Assembly (NCBI RefSeq): GCF_002135205.1
Contig: NZ_NEFZ01000006.1
Coordinates: 124,001-188,000, forward strand
Direction of reading: 5' to 3'
Length of the DNA stretch: 64,000 nucleotides
From: Acinetobacter sp. ANC 4204
Lineage (GTDB): Bacteria; Pseudomonadota; Gammaproteobacteria; Pseudomonadales; Moraxellaceae
Shown here: positions 57,282-64,000 of the stretch, one piece after another
Layout: the number at the start of each line of letters is the position of its first letter
Numbering within the stretch: position 1 is the stretch's first letter
Notes under the pieces: generated by a model
The model's database searches: none
What the model saw: only the letters and a program-made list of their open reading frames with translations
Told to the model about the DNA's origin: nothing
Made by a program: the position numbers and the translations under genes

Positions 57282-57665
57282 ATGCTTGAATTTTGGTTTA
57301 ATCCCTCGATTTCTGTTCTAAAAAAATTATTTATTTTTGTCGCGATTGCGATCGTAACAGGCCTATTGTATTGGATGGAACCATTGCGTCTTGATGCAGT
57401 CTTGATGTTCTTGGGCACAGGGATTATTTTTCTGATTTGTCGTTATTGTAAAATTCATTTTGCAGGGAAAAATCCTACAGGTTTTTTATATCGCTTACTC
57501 ACATGGATTCCGATTGCTCTACTCTTAGCATTGATTTTTATGAATATTAAAGATGGCGAGCTCCTTATTCCTGGTGCACAAGGTGTGGGCTTTATGGCAT
57601 TAGGTATTTGCTTATTCTCACCCTTATCTCTTTTGCATAACAACACTGCATCTGAGTCCAAATAA
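57282..57665 (+). CDS. Small hypothetical membrane protein 1
   Basis: The 127-residue product starts MLEFWFNPSISVLKKL and has four hydrophobic segments (near 16-32, 38-52, 70-88 and 97-115). It is paralogous to the next gene, whose product starts MLNFWYSER and has the same spacing. No family is recognised. There are three bases between the two genes, so they are likely co-transcribed. Confidence 0.75.
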   Translation: MLEFWFNPSISVLKKLFIFVAIAIVTGLLYWMEPLRLDAVLMFLGTGIIFLICRYCKIHFAGKNPTGFLYRLLTWIPIALLLALIFMNIKDGELLIPGAQGVGFMALGICLFSPLSLLHNNTASESK

Positions 57666-57668
57666 ACC

Positions 57669-58037
57669 ATGTTGAATTTTTGGTATTCTGAACGCTGTAC
57701 CCGTCAAATTAAACTGATCGTGTCTATTGCAACTTGTGTGATGATTTTTATGGCAGCACAAGTTCAGCAGCTTGGCACGATTTTTATTGGTTTGAGTCTA
57801 GTGATTGGTATTACAACGCATCTGTTACGCCTTATCCCATTGAGAATGGTACCAGATCACCCTTATCGTGAAGGTTTTTCACGCTTAGTGACATTCTTTC
57901 CCGTCATTGCACTGATTTGCTTAATCGGCTATTTACCTCATCAGCATAAAATCGTGCTTGCGCTTCAGTGTATCGGCTTTAGCGGAATTGGTTTATTTTT
58001 AGTGTCAATCTATGCACAACGCGAAAGAAGATTTTAA
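57669..58037 (+). CDS. Small hypothetical membrane protein 2, paralogue
   Basis: The 122-residue product has four hydrophobic segments at positions matching those of the preceding protein, separated by a charged loop HPYREGFSRL. The start MLNFWYSER resembles MLEFWFNPS. Low similarity outside these points means an old duplication. Function is unknown. It converges on the CHAP-like amidase gene after 30 bases. Confidence 0.75.
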   Translation: MLNFWYSERCTRQIKLIVSIATCVMIFMAAQVQQLGTIFIGLSLVIGITTHLLRLIPLRMVPDHPYREGFSRLVTFFPVIALICLIGYLPHQHKIVLALQCIGFSGIGLFLVSIYAQRERRF

Positions 58038-58066
58038 GCAGAATATTGGAGGGATATTTATATCCT

Positions 58067-58603
58067 TTAATCCATTCGATAGTAGCTATAGTTCACATTC
58101 TGATTACGGTAAACTGCATAACCACTTTGTTTAAAGTCTGAAACCCAGCCATTACCTGAATAAGCGGCAATATGTCCATAACGATTTTTTGCAGTCCGGT
58201 CAATAATATAGATATCGCCTTTTTTAGGCTGATCAAAAGACAGGTTGATTTTGCGGTAGCCAATACTGGTTAAGGTTCTCCCCCAATCCGCCGCAGCAAC
58301 AGGATGATTTTTAAACTGAGCACCCGCAGACTCTAGACCTAAGCGAATGCTTTTCGCACATTTCTGAGTACTGGTTTGACGAGTAATATTTTTTAGAAAC
58401 CCCGTAAATTTTTCAATATCTACGCGTTGATTACTATTGATTGCTCTTTCTCTTGCCTTCTTCGAGGTCAGGATTTCAGAAGCTGTAACGTTTCTCTCTG
58501 ACTGGGAACGTATTATGATATTGGTTTGCGCAGGCGCATAGACTTCGTTCATATTCACGTTTTGATCATAAGGCATACTAAAACCAACACTCCTCCCAAT
58601 CAT
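58067..58603 (-). CDS. CHAP-like amidase, candidate wall-active effector
   Basis: The 178-residue product (start at ATG 58603, or ATG 58576 with GGAGGAG upstream) has no signal peptide. The C-terminal half shows a Cys/His catalytic pattern of CHAP/NlpC-type amidases: Cys82 in TQKCAKSIRLGLESAG, PKKGDIYII, His144 in YGHIAAYSGNGWVSDF. A 70-residue N-terminal region is unlike the fold. Similar domains occur in peptidoglycan-cleaving effectors and lysins; export route is not evident. No immunity-like gene was recognised next to it. Confidence 0.7.
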   Translation of the reverse strand: MIGRSVGFSMPYDQNVNMNEVYAPAQTNIIIRSQSERNVTASEILTSKKARERAINSNQRVDIEKFTGFLKNITRQTSTQKCAKSIRLGLESAGAQFKNHPVAAADWGRTLTSIGYRKINLSFDQPKKGDIYIIDRTAKNRYGHIAAYSGNGWVSDFKQSGYAVYRNQNVNYSYYRMD

Positions 58604-59061
58604 CAGGGTCTTACATCTTTTCGAGTTGGAAATACTAACCGCTCAGCATTGAACTTTCATGTTCTAAATGTAATATTTTTTTTCAAAGAACCAAGCCACT
58701 TTTCTAAAGTTCTATTTTCACTGTATTTTTTGAAATAAAGATTCATTTAAAAAATTAATTATCAAACAATCTATCAGTTAAAAGTCTCCTGTGGGCTATC
58801 ATTTTTCGCTCAAATTTCCTGCATATTGAACTCTATATAGATCCAAATGAGTACGTCTTGCGGCACAAAAATAGCTATATTCTTTGGTTTCAACCCTGAA
58901 GAAAACCTCACATTGAAGCATCAGAATCCTTTTTAATGGCAAAAAGTGAAGCATGCCAAAACAGCAAATAATCGCACTAAGCTCAAATCCCGCGAAGTTC
59001 CATCCTCAGTAAAAAACAGCTAGAATGCGCATAAGTGATTACCCAAAAATATGAGAGAAAT
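58604..59061. other. 458-base AT-rich intergenic region upstream of thyA
   Basis: Poly-T and poly-A tracts dominate. A 47-codon plus-strand open frame at 58759-58899 has no start codon. A separate 29-codon frame starts at ATG 58847. No gene is called. Confidence 0.5.
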
Positions 59062-59904
59062 ATGCGTCAATATTTGGACCTTTTACAACACATCCTCGAC
59101 AACGGTGGCGACAAAGGCGACCGTACTGGTACGGGAACGCGGTCTGTCTTTGGTCATCAAATGCGCTTTGATCTTTCTAAAGGCTTTCCTTTATTAACCA
59201 CTAAAAAAGTGCACTTTCGTTCGATCGTAATTGAACTGTTGTGGTTTTTAAAAGGGGATACCAATGTTCAGTATTTAAAAGACCATAAAGTTTCTATTTG
59301 GGATGAATGGTCTACCGCAGAACAAACTGCACGTTTCGGTCGCCCAGAAGGCGAATTAGGGCCTGTCTATGGTCATCAATGGCGTAACTTCGGCGCAACG
59401 AAAAAAGCCGATGGTCTATATGAACAAGATGGTTTTGACCAAATTACTTGGTTAGTGAATGAAATTAAGACCAATCCCAATTCACGCCGTTTGATTGTAT
59501 CGGGTTGGAATCCACAAGAAGCAGGGCAAGTTGCTCTTCCTCCGTGCCATACCCTCTTCCAGTTTTTTGTCCATAACGGCAAACTGTCTTGTCAGCTCTA
59601 TCAGCGCAGTGCAGATGTATTTTTAGGTGTGCCTTTTAATATTGCCAGTTATGCGCTCCTTACCCACATGATCGCGCAAGTCTGTGGTTTAGAGGTTGGT
59701 GACTTTGTCTGGACGGGTGGTGATACGCATTTGTATACCAACCATTTTGAGCAAGCGAAGCTTCAGTTAAGCCGTGACCCTTTAGGACTGTGCCAACTGC
59801 AACTCAATCCAGAAGTTAAAGATATTTTCGACTTCAAGTTTGAAGATATTGAAATCGTTGGTTATGAGTCGCACCCTGGGATTAAAGCTCCTGTTGCTGT
59901 TTAA
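59062..59904 (+). CDS. thyA: Thymidylate synthase
   Basis: The ATG at 59062 has a GAGAG ribosome site and gives [12 protein letters not shown], 280 residues; an upstream GTG at 59035 is rejected. The enzyme makes dTMP from dUMP with methylene-tetrahydrofolate. The catalytic cysteine (Cys162) is in [24 protein letters not shown] and [11 protein letters not shown] follow the family. It is followed 107 bases later by folA, which recycles the dihydrofolate it produces. Confidence 0.97.
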   Translation: MRQYLDLLQHILDNGGDKGDRTGTGTRSVFGHQMRFDLSKGFPLLTTKKVHFRSIVIELLWFLKGDTNVQYLKDHKVSIWDEWSTAEQTARFGRPEGELGPVYGHQWRNFGATKKADGLYEQDGFDQITWLVNEIKTNPNSRRLIVSGWNPQEAGQVALPPCHTLFQFFVHNGKLSCQLYQRSADVFLGVPFNIASYALLTHMIAQVCGLEVGDFVWTGGDTHLYTNHFEQAKLQLSRDPLGLCQLQLNPEVKDIFDFKFEDIEIVGYESHPGIKAPVAV

Positions 59905-59915
59905 ACAGACTCATT

Positions 59916-59940
59916 GAATCTCGCTCAATCAGCGAGATTC
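59916..59940 (+). terminator. Hairpin downstream of thyA
   Basis: GAATCTCGCT pairs perfectly with AGCGAGATTC around a 5-base loop but without a T-run, so it may only attenuate. Confidence 0.4.
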
Positions 59941-60011
59941 GCATTTATAAAGAGATATTCTTCCTCTGCTTGAGGAAAAATAAATAATAAAACTTCACAT
60001 TCGAGCACCTT

Positions 60012-60524
60012 ATGGCCTTTCAAAACTTAGAAGTTGTACATGTCGTTGCCATGGATCAACAGCGTTGCATTGGTAAAGGCAATGACCTGCCTTGGCACAT
60101 TTCCGCTGACCTCAAACACTTCAAAGAAATTACGCAAGGTGGTGTCGTCATCATGGGACGTAAAACACTGGAGTCTATGGGGCGTGTTTTACCTAAACGT
60201 GTCAATTGGGTGATTACTCGCGACAGCACTTGGTCATTTGAAGGAACCAAAGTGGCATATAGTATCGAAGAGGCTTTAACACAAGCTGTTGCGGATGTTC
60301 AAGCATCAGAAAAGCCGAATAGCCTTTACATCATTGGAGGTGGTGAAATTTTTAAACAAACCATCGACATTGCTGATCGTTTAGAACTCACGCATGTTGA
60401 GCTCAATGTGCAAGGTGATGCGTACTATCCTACCATTCCGTCAACATTTAAAAAAGTCGCGTCAGAACAACATATTGATGACAAAACAGGGATTGCATTT
60501 GAGTTCGCAACCTATCAAAAATAA
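60012..60524 (+). CDS. folA: Dihydrofolate reductase
   Basis: The 170-residue enzyme has the family hallmarks: MDQQRCIGKGNDLPWHISADL, GGVVIMGRKTLESM and YIIGGGEIFKQTID, ELTHVELNV. It regenerates tetrahydrofolate and is the trimethoprim target. The N-terminal extension MAFQNLE precedes the usual core by a few residues. It is downstream of thyA and probably shares transcription with it if the intervening hairpin is weak. Confidence 0.97.
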   Translation: MAFQNLEVVHVVAMDQQRCIGKGNDLPWHISADLKHFKEITQGGVVIMGRKTLESMGRVLPKRVNWVITRDSTWSFEGTKVAYSIEEALTQAVADVQASEKPNSLYIIGGGEIFKQTIDIADRLELTHVELNVQGDAYYPTIPSTFKKVASEQHIDDKTGIAFEFATYQK

Positions 60525-60546
60525 AGCATATTCTTCTTGCTAAAAC

Positions 60547-61605
60547 ATGATGCAGAACATGACAAATGAAGAATTTTGGCGAACGCTAGGTTTTGGATTA
60601 ATTCACACCCTGTTTAGTATTTTTGTTTTGCTCAGTTCTATTTGGCTATGTTTTGCACTTTGGATTCAACAGCCTTTCGGCTGGCTCATTAGTCGTATTT
60701 TGATTGGAACATGGATTGCTTTTGCACTCAGCGTATTAGGCATCTACATTAGTCACAACTTTTTTGGCCGCCGCCGCGATATTGTTATTTATATTCTTAG
60801 TTTTTTACTGAGCTTATCTTGGTATTTTGGTTTAGAGGCCCGCCAAGATCGTGACTGGAACCCAGAAGTCGCTAAAATTTTGTCCTATGAAAAACAAGGC
60901 GACCTTGTCACCTTACACAATGTTCGTAATTTCACTTGGCATTCAGATGGCTCATATACTGAACAGTGGGATACACGTAGTTTTGATTTGAATCAAATTA
61001 CAGGTGTCAACATCATCACCTCCTACTGGATGGGACCGCAAATCGCGCATACTCTCGTCAGTTTTGACTTTGCCAATACTGCACCACTCACATTTTCTAT
61101 TGAAATTCGTAAAGAAAAAAATGAAGAATTTTCAGCCATCGGTGGTTTTTTTAGAAAATATGAGTTGAGTTTAATCGCCTCAGACGAACATGATATTGTG
61201 TATACCCGCAGTAATATTCGTCATGAACAGGTTTATTTCTTTCCCATTCGCCTTGGACAGTCTGAAAGCAAAGCACTGTTCGCCGAGTATTTACGTAAGG
61301 CGGATGAGTTAGCCGAACATCCTAAATGGTATAACACCCTCACCAGTAATTGCACAACCTTGGTGTTTGATATGGTTCAAGCCATTTCCCAAGAGCAATG
61401 GCCAACAGACTATCGTATTTTAGCCTCGGGCTATTTACCGAATTATCTATATGATTTAGGGGCGATCAGCCCACAATGGGATATGAAAACGTGGTATCAA
61501 AAAGCCCATATTAATCCACGTGTAAACAGTCATACACCTTTAACCAGTTCACAGTACTCTCAACTGATCCGCCAAGGTTTACCTGTAGACCAAACAGGTA
61601 AATAG
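60547..61605 (+). CDS. DUF4105 membrane protein
   Basis: The 352-residue product has three N-terminal membrane helices (about residues 13-35, 45-65 and 77-95) and then a large domain with WYNTLTSNCTTLVFDM, where the Cys near residue 266 lies in the NCTT segment typical of DUF4105 (Lnb-like). Family members are suggested to be papain-like amidases or acyltransferases. The start has several adjacent ATG codons; the first is at 60547, 22 bases after folA. Function is unknown. Confidence 0.85.
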   Translation: MMQNMTNEEFWRTLGFGLIHTLFSIFVLLSSIWLCFALWIQQPFGWLISRILIGTWIAFALSVLGIYISHNFFGRRRDIVIYILSFLLSLSWYFGLEARQDRDWNPEVAKILSYEKQGDLVTLHNVRNFTWHSDGSYTEQWDTRSFDLNQITGVNIITSYWMGPQIAHTLVSFDFANTAPLTFSIEIRKEKNEEFSAIGGFFRKYELSLIASDEHDIVYTRSNIRHEQVYFFPIRLGQSESKALFAEYLRKADELAEHPKWYNTLTSNCTTLVFDMVQAISQEQWPTDYRILASGYLPNYLYDLGAISPQWDMKTWYQKAHINPRVNSHTPLTSSQYSQLIRQGLPVDQTGK

Positions 61606-61697
61606 ATACAACCAAAAGTCATCAAGTTAAAACTAGCAATTCAAAACAAAATTTGCTTTGATAGTTCTCAGCATACATCACAATAAGAGTCTGACCC

Positions 61698-62156
61698 ATG
61701 TTAAAAAAACTGATTGCAAGCAGTCTTTTAGCGAGTAGCTTAATTATGTCTGGCTGCCAAACTACACCTGCCCCATCCGATACCATTGAAATAGCCAATA
61801 TTCAACAACTCCAGCAAAGGGCTTGGATTTTGACACAGATTGGCAATACTGAAATTAAAACAGCGCCAAATGAACGTAACATCCCAAGCCTTCAATTTTC
61901 AGCAGATAACCGCATCAGCGGAGCAGATGGCTGTAATCGTATTATGGGTAGCTATACCGTAGGACGCGATACGCTCACCTTGAGCCAACTCGCAACTACA
62001 CGTATGGCTTGTTTAAACAACAGTACAGTTCCACAACAATTTCAGGAGGCACTTGCAAAAGTGACTCATTACCAAGTGTTTGGCAAGACGCTGAAACTAC
62101 TCGATCGACATGGCAACTTGTTGCTACAGTTTGGTTCAGCGATTCAACCACGTTAA
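61698..62156 (+). CDS. META-domain lipoprotein
   Basis: The 152-residue product has lipobox MSGC (Cys20). The mature part has the META/HslJ pattern: PSLQFSADNRISGADGCNRIMGSYTV with the GCNR segment, then LATTRMACLNN. HslJ-like proteins are linked to novobiocin resistance and motility in other bacteria, without a proven mechanism. It has a terminator 12 bases after the stop. Confidence 0.88.
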   Translation: MLKKLIASSLLASSLIMSGCQTTPAPSDTIEIANIQQLQQRAWILTQIGNTEIKTAPNERNIPSLQFSADNRISGADGCNRIMGSYTVGRDTLTLSQLATTRMACLNNSTVPQQFQEALAKVTHYQVFGKTLKLLDRHGNLLLQFGSAIQPR

Positions 62157-62168
62157 ATCGTTGCTAAG

Positions 62169-62194
62169 AAAAGCCTGTAAACACAGGCTTTTTT
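62169..62194 (+). terminator. Intrinsic terminator of the META-domain gene
   Basis: AAAAGCCTGT pairs with ACAGGCTTTT around a 4-base AAAC loop, then T-run. Confidence 0.88.
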
Positions 62195-62270
62195 AATCCG
62201 TAACGAACAACATTGTAGTGAACCAATCTGCCCTGATATCAACAGATATAAACACAATTAGGATTTTAAA

Positions 62271-62798
62271 ATGCAACAGGCACTTTTTGGCGGTGGATGT
62301 TTTTGGTGTGTAGAAGCTGTGTATTTAGAGCTTCAAGGCATACATAAAGTGACCAGTGGTTATGCAGGTGGACATACCAATAACCCAACCTATGAAGACA
62401 TTTGTCGTGGCGATACCAATCATGCAGAAGTCATTTTGATTGACTTTGATGAAATGCAAATCAGCTATGCGCAATTGCTCGATGTGTTTTTTGCCACCCA
62501 TGACCCAACAACACTTAACCGTCAAGGTAACGATATTGGAACACAATACCGTTCTGTCATTTATTATTTTGACGATGTTCAACGTGCTGTAGCGGAACAG
62601 GCGATTGCTGACTTAAAAGCTGAAGGTCTCGATATTGTAACGGAACTCAGCCCAGTACCAACCTTCTATGCCGCAGAGGATTATCATCAGAATTTTTATG
62701 CGCGGAATCCATCCCAAGGTTATTGCAACTTTGCTATCCCCCCAAAACTCATGAAACTCCGTTCTAAGTTTCAGGCTTTATTGAAAGACAGCAAATAA
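62271..62798 (+). CDS. msrA: Peptide methionine sulfoxide reductase MsrA
   Basis: The 175-residue enzyme reduces the S-epimer of methionine sulfoxide. The catalytic GGCFWCVEA is at residues 8-16 with Cys10 as nucleophile and Cys13. [26 protein letters not shown] and [11 protein letters not shown] follow. The MsrA recycling residues downstream are typical. It is transcribed alone and ends at the bidirectional terminator. Confidence 0.96.
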   Translation: MQQALFGGGCFWCVEAVYLELQGIHKVTSGYAGGHTNNPTYEDICRGDTNHAEVILIDFDEMQISYAQLLDVFFATHDPTTLNRQGNDIGTQYRSVIYYFDDVQRAVAEQAIADLKAEGLDIVTELSPVPTFYAAEDYHQNFYARNPSQGYCNFAIPPKLMKLRSKFQALLKDSK

Positions 62799-62814
62799 CT
62801 CAATAACTGACCAT

Positions 62815-62845
62815 AAAAAAAGCGACTTCAAGAGTCGCTTTTTTT
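62815..62845. terminator. Bidirectional terminator between msrA and exbD
   Basis: AAAAAAAGCGACT pairs with AGTCGCTTTTTTT around a 5-base loop, between the convergent msrA and exbD. Confidence 0.93.
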
Positions 62846-62858
62846 ATCATCTACATTT

Positions 62859-63263
62859 TTAGTTATCGCTAACAAAAGCAATATCTGCCAGTCCAGCCTC
62901 ACTTGCACGAGACATCACTTGCGCGACCATATCGTAACGAGATTCTTTATCTGCACGAAGTTGAACTGTTGGCTTGGTTTCTAACGCACCCGCTTCATTA
63001 AAGCGAGTTTGCAGCTCTTCCAAGCTAATCACTTGATTATCCCAAGCCACTTCGCCCTTCGCATTAATACTAACAGTAATCGCTTTAGGCGGCGGGTCGA
63101 TAATATCCGCTGTCGTTTTTGGTAAAGTTAATGGAATTGATGGGTTGGCAACGGTCGCTGTCACCAAAAAGATGATCATCAATACCAACATAATGTCGAT
63201 CAGCGGAATGAGGTTCATCTCATTCATGCCAGCATCGTTATCGTCACCCAATTGAAAAGCCAT
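62859..63263 (-). CDS. exbD: Biopolymer transport protein ExbD
   Basis: The 134-residue protein has one N-terminal membrane helix with the proton-path aspartate Asp23 in LIPLIDIMLVLMIIFL and a periplasmic domain. ExbD with ExbB uses the proton gradient to energise TonB. The start overlaps the last base of exbB. It supplies energy to TonB-dependent receptors such as the three at 35-44 kb. Confidence 0.95.
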   Translation of the reverse strand: MAFQLGDDNDAGMNEMNLIPLIDIMLVLMIIFLVTATVANPSIPLTLPKTTADIIDPPPKAITVSINAKGEVAWDNQVISLEELQTRFNEAGALETKPTVQLRADKESRYDMVAQVMSRASEAGLADIAFVSDN

Positions 63264-63886
63264 TAAGCTTGACCTCCAACTAAACCTGATTGAGTTGTTT
63301 TCGCCTCAGCACTTGCTGGTGCTGAATCTTGCTGCAACATAGTGTCAATCAACAAACCATGAGCTTGATCTTGAAGTTCATGTGCTAAGGTACGGTTCAC
63401 ACGTGCGCAGATGTTGTACGCTAATACAGCAGGAATCGCAACAGCCAAACCTAAGCCCGTCATAATCAGTGCTTCGCCCACAGGTGTTGCCACTTGTGCT
63501 AAGCCTGCTTGACCGCTTTTACCGACTGCAACAAGGGCATGGAAAATCCCCCATACGGTCCCGAACAAACCAACGAAAGGCGCAAGTGATGCGATAGTTC
63601 CTAAAATAGAAACCCCTTTCTCAGCATTTGCTTTTTCTGCAGAAATCTGACGAAGCAAAGCTTGTTCAGCAACAGCTTTGCGTTGATCAAAGTTTAGTGT
63701 AGCAATCTTTGATTTTAACTTAGCTAAAGCCTGTGAAAGTTGAGCATAAGCTTGTTGTTTCAATTGACGTGTACCCATAATACGTAAAACAAAAATGGTC
63801 CACGTTGCAATCGACATTGCCAACAAGATGAAATACAGTGTTTTACTGACTGCATCAGCATGTTGCCAATAAACTGAAAAGTTCAT
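63263..63886 (-). CDS. exbB: MotA/TolQ/ExbB proton channel protein
   Basis: The 207-residue protein has three membrane helices and the family segment SILGTIASLAPFVGLFGTVWGI, then the GEALIMTGLGLAVAIPAVLAYN helix. Neighbouring exbD and the TonB C-terminus point to ExbB rather than TolQ. The start is 20 bases after the tonB stop. The three genes form one operon on the minus strand. Confidence 0.93.
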   Translation of the reverse strand: MNFSVYWQHADAVSKTLYFILLAMSIATWTIFVLRIMGTRQLKQQAYAQLSQALAKLKSKIATLNFDQRKAVAEQALLRQISAEKANAEKGVSILGTIASLAPFVGLFGTVWGIFHALVAVGKSGQAGLAQVATPVGEALIMTGLGLAVAIPAVLAYNICARVNRTLAHELQDQAHGLLIDTMLQQDSAPASAEAKTTQSGLVGGQA

Positions 63887-63905
63887 ACTCGAACTCCTGA
63901 TAAAG

Positions 63906-64000
63906 TTAGCGTTTTGTATTCAATTCTAAATCAAATGGTTGTACGGCCCGAATTGGGTAAGCCACACCATTCTCTTTATAAGGTTTAAACTTAGCGCCTT
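63906..64000 (-). CDS. tonB: TonB, C-terminal fragment (5' part outside window)
   Basis: Reading on the minus strand up to the stop at 63906 gives the end FKPYKENGVAYPIRAVQPFDLEL..., the conserved C-terminal domain of TonB (GxxxxYP and PF). The N-terminal anchor and Pro-rich spacer lie beyond the right edge. exbB and exbD follow downstream in the same operon. The fragment of 31 codons is too short to judge more. Confidence 0.8.
   Translation of the reverse strand, partial: GAKFKPYKENGVAYPIRAVQPFDLELNTKR

Noticed and set aside
58759..58899. 47-codon plus-strand open frame (YIDPNEYVLRHKNSYILWF)
   Set aside because: It looks protein-like but has no ATG/GTG/TTG start in a useful position; at most a gene relic.
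58847..58936. 29-codon frame starting MSTSCGTKIAIFFGF
   Set aside because: No ribosome site and no recognisable feature.
1..64000. CRISPR arrays, prophage, IS elements, tRNA or rRNA genes
   Set aside because: None of their hallmarks (spaced repeats with variable spacers, transposase frames with inverted ends, cloverleaf sequences) were seen. The octamer array has no spacers.

Overview
The window looks like a chromosomal segment of a gammaproteobacterium of the family Moraxellaceae, most likely Acinetobacter. The reasons are the low-to-moderate GC content, the close match of MetX, PiuA and TatA-type proteins to what I remember of Acinetobacter homologues, the tig-clpP-clpX and metX-metW pairs, and the dominance of housekeeping genes with intrinsic terminators between them. 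No phage, insertion sequence, CRISPR array, rRNA or tRNA gene was recognised. About 58 protein genes are supported, two of them cut by the window edges.

Layout. Positions 1-13.7 kb, almost all minus strand: a truncated gene of unknown function, tcdA (tRNA modification), acnA (aconitase), a TatD-type nuclease with two paralogous lipoproteins, prfC (release factor 3), an MHYT-GGDEF-EAL cyclic-di-GMP protein and the periplasmic protease prc. 14-23 kb: nagZ (wall recycling), a methyltransferase, an alpha/beta hydrolase with a PilZ-like tail, proA, and the acetate operon ackA-pta. 23-28 kb is more accessory: a duplicated-domain lipoprotein, a NUDIX hydrolase, a DinB-fold protein, an EamA transporter divergent from an AraC regulator, a small membrane protein, a perfect 32-copy octanucleotide repeat and a 28-residue membrane peptide gene. 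28.5-35 kb: fumA, two envelope proteins, and clpX-clpP-tig.

35-45.5 kb is the iron-uptake block: three TonB-dependent receptors, each with a Fur-box-like site upstream. The second and third are each followed by an intrinsic terminator and then a PKHD-type 2-oxoglutarate/iron dioxygenase (PiuA-PiuC architecture, present twice). The second dioxygenase gene overlaps an FMN-dependent alpha-hydroxy-acid oxidase gene by 4 bases. The energy-coupling genes exbB, exbD and the 3' end of tonB lie at the far right edge (62.9-64 kb). I consider this block the most promising system in the window.

45.9-64 kb: leuA, metX-metW with a Sel1-repeat protein, rdgB, an AEC transporter, tatABC followed directly by a twin-arginine phosphatase gene phoX with a Pho-box-like site, a TANGO2/NRDE-type gene, lgt, two small paralogous membrane proteins and a CHAP-like amidase inserted between lgt and thyA, then thyA, folA, a DUF4105 protein, a META-domain lipoprotein, msrA and the exbD-exbB-tonB cluster.

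All positions, motif calls and consensus match counts were made by reading the sequence by eye; no database search was run.
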